Positions 1 to 6,358 of a stretch of DNA of 9,666 bases are shown here, one piece after another. Within the stretch, counting starts at the first letter, position 1. Every line of letters begins with the position of its first letter. The translations under genes were made by a program, and so were the position numbers. A model generated the notes under the pieces. That model made no database searches. It saw only the letters and a list, made by a program, of their open reading frames with translations, and was not told the DNA's origin. Origin of the DNA: Candidatus Auribacterota bacterium (GTDB lineage: Bacteria > Auribacterota > Tritonobacteria > UBA1439); NCBI GenBank assembly GCA_026391995.1, contig JAPLCY010000250.1, positions 1-9,666 of the forward strand, given 5' to 3'.

Positions 1-2331
1 CCCGCCAGAGCGGCCTCTCCCGAAGCTAACACCGGGAAAACCTTTCCAGGGATAACGGAAAGCGGTTCGAGGAAAAATATTCCTTCTTTCGCGACAACGG
101 TCCTGATAATAGGCCTCGGGATTGCCGTCTATGCCAACTCCCTGAACGGCAAATTCGTAGCGGATGACGCGTATCTTGTGAGGGATAACATTCACATAAA
201 AAATTGGTCACGATTACCTGATGTCTTCACAAAAAGCATAGCCGCGGGCGGCGGAGAAAAGTGGAATTCCTACCGTCCTTTTCAGATGGTCACCTACATG
301 CTCGACTACCGGCTATGGGGACTGAACGAAATCGGCTACCACATCACGAATGTGCTGTTGCATATCCTGGTAGCTTTGAGCGTCTACTCCCTGGTATATC
401 TACTCTTTGGCGACACCCTGATCTCCCTGCTGACAGCCATCCTGTTTATAACCCACCCCGTGCATGCCGAGGCAGTCTCCTTTATCTCGGGACGGGCGGA
501 TGCTCTTTCCGCATTCTTTGTCATTCTCTCAATAATATCCTATGTCAGATGCGCAAATCTCAAAGCCACCGGCCACTGTATCCTCTGCCCGATACTGTAC
601 ATCCTCGCGCTCCTCTCCCGCGAGAATAGCATCATCCTGCCCGCGATACTGGTCGTCTACCACTACGTGTTCAGAAAGAAGATCAGCGTGAAGCCGTTCG
701 CGCCGATACTCGGCGTTACCGTGGCGTATATGCTGCTGCGTGCGGCGATATTGAGATCCCTGTTGTTCAACATACGGTACCCCACCACATTATTTCAGAG
801 GGTCCCGGGCTGTTTCGTTGCCATGATTAATTACGCGAGGATTCTGCTTCTTCCCTTTGACCTGCATATGCAATACGGGAATAAGATCTTCAGCCCTTTT
901 GATCCGAAGGCAATCGGGGGGTTCATCGCAGTTTCTGTCCTGCTGATCTACGCTCTACGGGCAAGGAGAAGGCCATTGGTCTCTTTTTCCATACTCTGGT
1001 TCCTGTCGTGCCTCCTGCCGCAGGCCAATCTCTATCCGATCAACGCCTACATGGCGGAACACTGGCTTTACCTGCCATCAATGGGTTTTTTCATTATTCT
1101 GGCAGGCGCGATAAGCTGGTTGTACAGGGATAAGGGGTTGCGGGGTCTTGCCGCGGCCATCACCGCGGGTTTATTGGCTTTTTATTCATACGTAACGATA
1201 AAACAGAACGGCTACTGGCAGGATGCCATAACCTATTACGAAAGAACGCTGCGGTACTCTCCCGATCACCCTACAAACTACTGCAATCTTGGCAATGCGT
1301 ACAGCGCCGCCGGCAACCACGCGCGGGCGGTGGCGCTCTACAAAAGGGCGATAGAAATAAATCCGGGCTACGCCGAGCCATATAACAATCTCGCTATCGA
1401 GTATAAAGACATGGGGAAGAAAGAAGAGGCGACAGCCCTTCTCGGAAAGGCAATGGATCTCAATCCCCGCTACGCGGCAGCGTACAGCAACCTGGGGATC
1501 ATTCATTCCGGCACGGGGCATAGGGGAGAAGCCATAGCCGCGTTTAAGAAGGCCATAGAACTCGATCCGGATTACGCAGAGGCATATAACAATCTGGGGA
1601 TTGAACTCATGGGGGTGGGGGAAAGCGATACGGCGGTAGGCCTGTTCAAGAAGGCGATAGAAATTGACCCCTGCGATGCGGGGGTATACATCAATCTGGG
1701 ACTGGCATTAAAGGATATGTCACACATCGAGGATGCGCTATCCTCGTTTAAGAGGGCCATCGAAATTAATCCGAATAGCGCAGAGGCATATTATTGCCTT
1801 GGGCGCCTGTACGCAACTATCGGATCAAGAGATGCGGCGATATCCTCGCTGCGAAAGGCCATAGAAATCAAACCGGGCTATGCGCCGCCCTACAACTGCC
1901 TCGCAGTGGAATACTTTGGGAGCGGGAACATGGAGGAAGCTGGCGCCCTTTTTAAAAAGGCCATAGAACTCGATCCGACTCTCCCCGAACCATATAACAA
2001 TCTGGGGCTGGTGTGCAGAGATTCGGGGAGGAAGGAAGAGGCGATAGGTCTATTTCAGAAAGCGATGGAAATTGATCCGACCCGCGCCGCGGCATACAAT
2101 AATCTCGGCTCCATCTACGCTGGCACAGAGAGGGAAAAAGAGGCGATCTCATTATTCAAAAAAGCCATAGAACTCAATCCGGGGAATGCGGAGGCTCACT
2201 TTAACCTGGCAAAGGCATATTACCACAAAAAGAACTATTCCATGGCGATCAGTCACTGCGATAAAGCCGCCGGGCTCGGACATAAAATTGATCCCCAGTT
2301 CTTAAAACTCCTAGAATCGCACAGGCGTTAA
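1..2331 (+). CDS. Multi-pass GT-C (DUF1736/TMTC-like) glycosyltransferase with C-terminal TPR domain, 5' partial
   Basis: The reading frame is open from base 1 and has no ATG, GTG or TTG before the GTG at 178, so the gene starts left of the window; 776 residues are visible. Starting at 178 would remove the first membrane segment (residues about 30-48) and the acidic pair D55-D56 in FVADDAYLVRDN, which matches the first-loop catalytic motif of GT-C enzymes. About ten hydrophobic segments follow up to residue ~405. Family-like motifs include YRPFQMVTYMLDYRLWG, GYHITNVLLH, HPVHAEAVSFISGRAD, LLSRENSIILP and YLPSMGF. Residues 425-764 are ten consecutive 34-residue TPRs, then a 12-residue tail. Eukaryotic TMTC proteins with this architecture are ER O-mannosyltransferases; bacterial relatives are largely uncharacterised. 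I infer an inner-membrane enzyme using a lipid-linked sugar, with the TPRs binding the acceptor or partners. The family assignment is fairly sure; substrate and acceptor are unknown. Confidence 0.82.
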   Translation, partial: PARAASPEANTGKTFPGITESGSRKNIPSFATTVLIIGLGIAVYANSLNGKFVADDAYLVRDNIHIKNWSRLPDVFTKSIAAGGGEKWNSYRPFQMVTYMLDYRLWGLNEIGYHITNVLLHILVALSVYSLVYLLFGDTLISLLTAILFITHPVHAEAVSFISGRADALSAFFVILSIISYVRCANLKATGHCILCPILYILALLSRENSIILPAILVVYHYVFRKKISVKPFAPILGVTVAYMLLRAAILRSLLFNIRYPTTLFQRVPGCFVAMINYARILLLPFDLHMQYGNKIFSPFDPKAIGGFIAVSVLLIYALRARRRPLVSFSILWFLSCLLPQANLYPINAYMAEHWLYLPSMGFFIILAGAISWLYRDKGLRGLAAAITAGLLAFYSYVTIKQNGYWQDAITYYERTLRYSPDHPTNYCNLGNAYSAAGNHARAVALYKRAIEINPGYAEPYNNLAIEYKDMGKKEEATALLGKAMDLNPRYAAAYSNLGIIHSGTGHRGEAIAAFKKAIELDPDYAEAYNNLGIELMGVGESDTAVGLFKKAIEIDPCDAGVYINLGLALKDMSHIEDALSSFKRAIEINPNSAEAYYCLGRLYATIGSRDAAISSLRKAIEIKPGYAPPYNCLAVEYFGSGNMEEAGALFKKAIELDPTLPEPYNNLGLVCRDSGRKEEAIGLFQKAMEIDPTRAAAYNNLGSIYAGTEREKEAISLFKKAIELNPGNAEAHFNLAKAYYHKKNYSMAISHCDKAAGLGHKIDPQFLKLLESHRR
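1273..2292 (+). repeat. Ten tandem 102-base units encoding TPRs
   Basis: Ten units of exactly 102 bases (34 codons) run without a gap from 1273 to 2292. Most encode a variant of (A/E)-x-Y-N-N-L-G, an A/E-rich helix, then K-K-A-I-E-L/I-D/N-P. Some units are close at DNA level: a 21-base string beginning AAGGCCATAGAACTCGATCC occurs at 1549-1569 and again at 1957-1977, exactly four units apart. This suggests duplication or gene conversion within the array. A degenerate half-unit (DAITYYERTLRYSPDHP) precedes the first full repeat. Confidence 0.9.
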
Positions 2332-2562
2332 CCGTTTCCGAAGAGGCATAAATCAACAGGTATGCCCGCGGCGTTTCCACTTGCTTTGGCCCGTCTTCTA
2401 CACTCCCCAATGCATATATCCTGATAACGCTGTGGTCATCCGTCGAAATCATCCGAGGCGTTCGAGGCGCGCGCAAATGGCACCAAATCAGGGAAAAGCC
2501 TCTCAACCATTGGAAGATCGTACTCCGCCCCGATATGCCGTTTTGTTGAATGGAAGGCGCGT
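2332..2562. other. Gap between the TPR gene and trpS; possible decayed minus-strand gene
   Basis: I see no convincing intact gene, tRNA, T-box or rho-independent terminator in this stretch. On the minus strand, the frame ending in TGA at 2438-2436 reads back into protein-like sequence including YDLPMVERLFPDLVPFARAS, then DDFDG before the stop. A different minus frame from about 2435 down to 2330 continues with VIRIYALGSVEDG. No good start codon or ribosome site accompanies either piece. It could be a frameshifted remnant of a small gene, or chance open frame. Confidence 0.25.
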
Positions 2563-2591
2563 TTGACACTTATGGGGTGACGTGATAGGAT
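2563..2591 (+). promoter_or_regulatory. Sigma70-like promoter for trpS and the downstream run
   Basis: A perfect -35 hexamer TTGACA (2563-2568) is followed by a 17-base spacer and TAGGAT (2586-2591), which matches four of six positions of TATAAT including both ends. Transcription would start near 2598, leaving about 17 untranslated bases that still include the GAGGTG ribosome site. The position rules out the upstream GTG at 2582 as the trpS start, since it would lie inside the promoter. The leader is too short for a T-box or attenuator. This is inferred from sequence only. Confidence 0.6.
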
Positions 2592-2601
2592 ACGTTACCC
2601 T

Positions 2602-2607
2602 GAGGTG
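2602..2607 (+). promoter_or_regulatory. Ribosome binding site deciding the trpS start
   Basis: GAGGTG matches six consecutive bases of the anti-Shine-Dalgarno complement and lies seven bases before the ATG at 2615. The in-frame GTG at 2582 has no comparable site. Confidence 0.7.
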
Positions 2608-2614
2608 CGGAGAG

Positions 2615-3595
2615 ATGAAGAAACGCGTTTTTAGCGGCATACAGCCGACAGGCATATTGCACATTGGCAACTACATGGGGGCCATCAAGAACTGGGTCTC
2701 CCTCATTGACAGCCACGACTGTATATTCTGCATCGTGGACCTGCACGCCATCACCGTCCCGTACGAGCCCGGCGATATGCAGGCGCGCATCCATGACACG
2801 GCGGTCGGGTATATCGCCTCGGGCGTGGATCCGGCACGGTGCACCATATTTGTGCAGTCCGATGTCCCCGAGCATGCGGAGCTGACCTGGTATTTCAACA
2901 CCGTGATCCCGGTCGCGTACCTGGAGCGGATGACGCAGTTCAAGGACAAGTCGGCCCAGTTCCATGAGAACATCACGATGGGGCTCCTCGATTATCCCGT
3001 GCTGCAGGCGGCCGACATCCTTCTCTACAAGGCCGACGTAGTCCCGGTGGGGGAGGATCAGGCGCAGCACCTCGAACTCACGCGCGACATCGCGAGAAAG
3101 TTCAACAATATGTACGGCTCCACATTCCCCGAGCCGCGAACCCTCATCGGCAGCGCCGCGCGCGTCGTGGGGCTCGACGGCCAGGCCAAGATGAGCAAGA
3201 CGCTCAATAACTATATCGCGATCACGGAGACGCCCGAGGAGATAGGGAAGAAGCTTTCGGTCGCGATGACCGATCCAGCCCGCAAGCGCCGTTCCGATTC
3301 CGGGAATCCGGACATCTGCAATATCTACATGCTTCACACCCTTTTTACGCCCGGCGGTCAGCAGCGCTCCGTGGCCGCGGGGTGCAGGAGCGCTGGGGTG
3401 GGATGTCTCGACTGCAAAAAAATACTCGCCGAGGCGATCAGCACGGAACTGAAGCCGATCAGGGAACGCTACGAAAAAATCAAGAATGATCGAGATCTGA
3501 TTCGATCGGTGCTGGACCAGGGGGCACAGCGATGCAGGGCGATGGCTCAGGAAACGATACGGGAAGTCAAAGGGAAGATGGGGCTCCTCCGCTAG
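2615..3595 (+). CDS. trpS: Tryptophanyl-tRNA synthetase
   Basis: Charges tRNA-Trp with tryptophan in the cytoplasm at the cost of ATP. The 326-residue product has the usual length for bacterial TrpS and begins MKKRVFSGIQPTG, the standard family start. The class I signatures are present: HIGN at residues 16-19 (variant of HIGH) and KMSKT at 192-196 (variant of KMSKS). DLHAIT and the stretch AADILLYKADVVPVGEDQAQ are also family-typical. The C-terminal part carries GCRSAGVGCLDCKK, a cysteine-containing stretch in the anticodon-binding region that I recall from many bacterial TrpS. The ATG at 2615 is chosen over the in-frame GTG at 2582 because of the GAGGTG ribosome site and the promoter overlapping 2582. 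It opens the run shared with scpAB and the aromatic genes. Confidence 0.96.
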   Translation: MKKRVFSGIQPTGILHIGNYMGAIKNWVSLIDSHDCIFCIVDLHAITVPYEPGDMQARIHDTAVGYIASGVDPARCTIFVQSDVPEHAELTWYFNTVIPVAYLERMTQFKDKSAQFHENITMGLLDYPVLQAADILLYKADVVPVGEDQAQHLELTRDIARKFNNMYGSTFPEPRTLIGSAARVVGLDGQAKMSKTLNNYIAITETPEEIGKKLSVAMTDPARKRRSDSGNPDICNIYMLHTLFTPGGQQRSVAAGCRSAGVGCLDCKKILAEAISTELKPIRERYEKIKNDRDLIRSVLDQGAQRCRAMAQETIREVKGKMGLLR

Positions 3596-3635
3596 CCGGT
3601 GCTCCACTCCCCGGAGACATTTCGCCACCGACGGG

Positions 3636-3657
3636 GGTGGGGGAGCCTGCCCCCACC
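3636..3657. repeat. GC-rich perfect hairpin between trpS and the scpA core
   Basis: GGTGGGGG (3636-3643) and CCCCCACC (3650-3657) are exact reverse complements separated by AGCCTG. The hairpin lies after the trpS stop and before the best scpA ribosome site. No T-run follows, so it is not a typical terminator. It looks like a REP-type dispersed palindrome or an mRNA-processing hairpin. If scpA began at 3532 it would be translated as part of a Pro/Gly-rich leader. Confidence 0.6.
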
Positions 3658-3701
3658 GGCGGGGGGGTGTCTGTGACCGCTCCGGCGGCCGCGTTACCCG
3701 C

Positions 3702-3707
3702 GGAGGG
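3702..3707 (+). promoter_or_regulatory. Ribosome binding site favouring the scpA GTG start at 3718
   Basis: GGAGGG precedes the in-frame GTG at 3718 by ten bases. The alternative ATGs at 3532, 3754 and 3763 have weaker or badly spaced sites. Confidence 0.5.
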
Positions 3708-3717
3708 AGATTCCGGT

Positions 3718-4482
3718 GTGGCGGGGGATATCCCCTCCGAGCATGACCGGGCCATGAAGGACATGCGCGATTACAAGGTCGCGCTCGATATCTTCGAGGG
3801 CCCGCTCGACCTTCTCCTCTACCTGATACGGCGCGAGGAGGTGGATATCTGCGACATCCCGATAGGCAAGATCACGGATCAGTACCTCAGGTACATCGAT
3901 CTGATGCGCATGCTTGACCTCGATATCGCCGGCGAGTTCCTGGTGATGGCGGCGACGCTGCTGCATATCAAATCACGGATGCTCCTCCCCCCCGACGAGC
4001 GGCCGGTCGAGGAGCAGATCGAGGGGGAGGATGACGATCCACGGATGACGCTCGTGAAGCAACTCCTCGAGTACAAGCGGTTCAAGGAAGCGGCCGGATT
4101 CCTCTCGGAGAAGGAACTCGCGCAGCAGCAGGTGTTCGCGCGCTATGTCGACAAAACGTTTCTGCCGGAGCCGACCGACAGCCCGCTCACCGAGGTGAGC
4201 ATCTTCGATCTGATAAGCGCCTTTTCCGAGGTGCTCAAGCGCGTCACCGGCGATCCGAGAGAGATCACCGAAGACCTGTACACGGTGACCGACAAGATCA
4301 TGGCTATCATGGAGCTCTTGAAGCAAGGGACGGCCCTCAAGTTCAGCGAGCTCTTCAAGGACGTGCTTATCAGGACTGAGGTGGTGGTCACCTTCCTGGC
4401 CCTCCTCGAGCTGATCAGGCTGAAGAAGGTGCAGGCCCACCAGTCCGCGACCTTCGCGGAAATTAAAATATGCGCGGCATGA
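3718..4482 (+). CDS. scpA: Segregation and condensation protein A (kleisin)
   Basis: ScpA is the kleisin of the bacterial SMC-ScpAB condensin: it bridges the SMC heads and binds a ScpB dimer to compact and segregate the chromosome. The family start motif DYKVALDIFEGPLDLLLYLI is present, with FEGPLDLLL beginning near residue 26 of this model, followed by the N-terminal helical domain (DIAGEFLVMAATLLHIKSRM). The acidic middle (VEEQIEGEDDDP) and the C-terminal winged helix (FSELFKDVLIRTEVVVTFLA, then Q-S-A-T-F-A-E-I) are also recognisable. Starting at GTG 3718 gives 254 residues, the usual family length. The frame is open back to an ATG at 3532 inside trpS, but that would add 62 Pro/Gly-rich residues spanning a hairpin repeat. 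ATG 3754 and 3763 also remain possible. scpB follows after 156 bases. Confidence 0.93.
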   Translation: MAGDIPSEHDRAMKDMRDYKVALDIFEGPLDLLLYLIRREEVDICDIPIGKITDQYLRYIDLMRMLDLDIAGEFLVMAATLLHIKSRMLLPPDERPVEEQIEGEDDDPRMTLVKQLLEYKRFKEAAGFLSEKELAQQQVFARYVDKTFLPEPTDSPLTEVSIFDLISAFSEVLKRVTGDPREITEDLYTVTDKIMAIMELLKQGTALKFSELFKDVLIRTEVVVTFLALLELIRLKKVQAHQSATFAEIKICAA

Positions 4483-4510
4483 ATACGAATGGGCGACACG
4501 GCGCACTATC

Positions 4511-4570
4511 GCGTACACTGTCGCGCACACCGTAGCGCACACTGTCACGCACACTGTAGCGCACACTTTA
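4511..4570. repeat. Five tandem 12-base repeats between scpA and scpB
   Basis: Five 12-base units follow one another exactly: GCGTACACTGTC, GCGCACACCGTA, GCGCACACTGTC, ACGCACACTGTA and GCGCACACTTTA. A 10-base degenerate unit, GCGCACTATC, precedes them at 4501. The consensus is GCGCACACTGTM. The array occupies nearly half of the 156-base gap and is non-coding in the sense direction. It could be a satellite, a protein-binding array, or expansion of the palindrome that ends it. Confidence 0.85.
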
Positions 4571-4577
4571 GTGTGCG
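4558..4577. repeat. Hairpin repeat R1, copy 1
   Basis: AGCGCACACTTTAGTGTGCG contains the perfect inverted repeat CGCACACT/AGTGTGCG around a TT centre. An identical 20-base copy is at 6371-6390, after pheA. The sequence afterwards repeats TGTGCGGCT (4572-4580 and 4585-4593). There is no strong U-tract, so termination is unlikely. Confidence 0.85.
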
Positions 4578-4638
4578 GCTTTGTTGTGCGGCTCTATTGA
4601 GCAACTTTGGTCTCATCAATTAGCGGGAGGAATCGAGA

Positions 4639-5250
4639 GTGGGTTCTGATAATATAAAATCCATAGTCGAGGCGTTGTTGTTCGCTGGCAACGAGCCGCT
4701 CAAGATCGCCGATGTGCGGGAAATCTTGCTTGGTGTGGAGCCGCTGACGGATGCGCGCATCCGCGCGATCATTGACGAGCTCCGCGCCGAGTACGCCGCT
4801 AACTCCCGCAGCTTTACAATCGCGGAAATCGCGGATGGCTACCGGCTCCAGACACTCCCCGACTACGCCGGGTGGATCAGCAAGCTCAATGCCGCCCCCC
4901 CGCGGAGGAAACTTTCAGCGCCGGCGCTCGAGACACTGGCGATCATCGCCTACCGGCAGCCGATCACCAAGGCCGAGATCGAGGCGATCAGGGGAGTGAA
5001 CATAGACGGCGTGCTCGAGAACCTGATCGACCGCGAGCTCATCGAGACGCGCGGCCGCAAGGACGCGGTGGGAAAACCGCACCTGTACGGGACGACGAAG
5101 AAGTTTCTCGAGCACTTCGGACTCCAGAACATCAAAGATCTTCCGCAGATTGATGAATTGAAGCGGGCGGTCGCGGAGAGAGCGGCGAAGGACAGGGGTG
5201 CGCAGACCCCGGCTCCGGCTTCGAAAGATGACGAACGGTCGCTCACATGA
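4639..5250 (+). CDS. scpB: Segregation and condensation protein B
   Basis: ScpB dimerises through winged-helix domains and binds the central part of ScpA in the SMC condensin complex. The 203-residue product matches the family from IVEALLFAGNEPL at the start, through LETLAIIAYRQPITKAEIE, to EAIRGVNIDGVLENLIDREL. The C-terminal hallmark GRKDAVGKPHLYGTTKKFLE is followed by FGLQNIKDLPQID. After this the last 30 or so residues are a charged, Ala/Pro-rich tail, as is common for ScpB. The start is a GTG with a strong GGGAGG site (4625-4630) eight bases upstream. pheA begins 22 bases after its stop, so the two are almost certainly co-transcribed. Confidence 0.95.
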   Translation: MGSDNIKSIVEALLFAGNEPLKIADVREILLGVEPLTDARIRAIIDELRAEYAANSRSFTIAEIADGYRLQTLPDYAGWISKLNAAPPRRKLSAPALETLAIIAYRQPITKAEIEAIRGVNIDGVLENLIDRELIETRGRKDAVGKPHLYGTTKKFLEHFGLQNIKDLPQIDELKRAVAERAAKDRGAQTPAPASKDDERSLT

Positions 5251-5272
5251 GCGCTATTATAAGGAACGGATA

Positions 5273-6334
5273 ATGAATATCGACGAGATCAGAGACAAGA
5301 TTGACGCGCTGGACAGGAAGATTGTCGCCCTGGTCAACGAGCGCACCGCGAACGCCCTGAAGATAGGCGCGATCAAGCGCGCCGCCCGAAAGGAGATCTA
5401 CGCGCCCGAACGCGAGCGGGCGGTCTATTCCCGCCTCGTCGGGCTGAACCGCGGTCCTCTCCCGGCCGCGGCGCTACGGGCGATCTACCGGGAGATCATG
5501 TCGGCCGCCATAGCGCTGGAAAAAGAGGTCATGATCGGTTATCTCGGGCCGGAGGCCACCTTCACGCACCTTGCCGCACGGGAGAAATTCGGAAGCTCAG
5601 TCGGCTATGCGTCGATGGGGACCATCGGCGACATCTTTACCGCTGTCGAGCGCGGGAGCATCGACTACGGGGTGGTCCCCATAGAGAATTCAATCGACGG
5701 CGCGGTCACCCACACGCTTGACATGTTCATCGATGCCCGCGTGAAGATATGTGCGGAGATCTACCTTGATATCGCGCACTGCCTCATGGCGAATTCCCGC
5801 CGCGCCCTGATCAGGAAGATATACTCCAAGTCGGAGGTGTTCGGGCAATGTCGCGGGTGGATCAGGGCCAACTTCCCCGCGGCAGAGCTGGTGGAAGTAT
5901 CCTCGACTGCCCGCGCGGCGCAGCTGGCCGCGAAGGAGAAGAGATCGGCAGCGCTCGCGAGCGAGCTCGCCTCGGAGATCCATGGTGTCAGGATTATCGA
6001 GAAGCACGTGGAAGACAGTGGAAGGAACGAAACCCGCTTCCTCGTCATCGGCAGGAGCTCAGCCGGGCGGACCGGTGACGACAAGACCTCCCTGATGATC
6101 TCGGTATCCGACCGTGTCGGCGCGCTCTACAAGATGCTCTATCCGTTCAAGAACAACAGGATCAATCTCACCATGATCGAATCGCGCCCCTCGAAGAAGA
6201 AGGCGTGGGAGTATTATTTCTTTATCGACTTCGCGGGGCACATCGATGACGCGAAGGCGGTGAAGGCGATGCGTGAATTAAAATCACAGTGCCTCTTCGT
6301 GGAACATCTGGGATCGTACCCAATGGCGCGCTGA
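5273..6334 (+). CDS. pheA: Bifunctional chorismate mutase / prephenate dehydratase with ACT domain (P-protein)
   Basis: Converts chorismate to prephenate and then to phenylpyruvate, committing flux to phenylalanine. The 353 residues show three domains in order. AroQ-type chorismate mutase spans residues 1-85, with R7, R24, K35, R47 and E48 at the positions of the E. coli active-site R11, R28, K39, R51 and E52. Prephenate dehydratase spans about 88-265, starting GYLGPEATFTHLAA, with PIENSIDGAV and the catalytic NETRF motif (T254-R255-F256). A C-terminal ACT domain has a GAL motif at 283-285 and E303-S-R-P306, the phenylalanine-binding signature, so feedback inhibition by phenylalanine is expected. 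The ATG at 5273 has AAGGAA six bases upstream; the frame is open further back into scpB but without family sequence. Confidence 0.96.
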   Translation: MNIDEIRDKIDALDRKIVALVNERTANALKIGAIKRAARKEIYAPERERAVYSRLVGLNRGPLPAAALRAIYREIMSAAIALEKEVMIGYLGPEATFTHLAAREKFGSSVGYASMGTIGDIFTAVERGSIDYGVVPIENSIDGAVTHTLDMFIDARVKICAEIYLDIAHCLMANSRRALIRKIYSKSEVFGQCRGWIRANFPAAELVEVSSTARAAQLAAKEKRSAALASELASEIHGVRIIEKHVEDSGRNETRFLVIGRSSAGRTGDDKTSLMISVSDRVGALYKMLYPFKNNRINLTMIESRPSKKKAWEYYFFIDFAGHIDDAKAVKAMRELKSQCLFVEHLGSYPMAR

Positions 6335-6358
6335 AGGCGATTACCAGCGCCATCCGCG

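Noticed and set aside
2332..2614. T-box or trp attenuator ahead of trpS
   Set aside because: No T-box-like conserved core or terminator hairpin was seen, and the likely transcription start near 2598 leaves too short a leader.
2570..3628. 352-codon open frame on the minus strand opposite trpS
   Set aside because: It is the antisense shadow of a clear TrpS with intact motifs. Its product is rich in Arg, His, Asp and Leu, as expected from reversing GC-rich codons, with no recognisable domain.
3973..4566. 197-codon minus-strand frame beginning in the 12-base repeats
   Set aside because: Its start (MCATVCVTVCATV...) is simply the translated tandem repeat and the rest is antisense to scpA.
4501..4577. 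CRISPR array
   Set aside because: The units are 12 bases and directly tandem with no spacers.
4560..4590. R1 hairpin as a rho-independent terminator after scpA
   Set aside because: The stem is good but the following bases (GCTTTGTTG) are not a U-tract. The second copy is followed by CGATCAA repeats, and scpB would be cut off from the operon.
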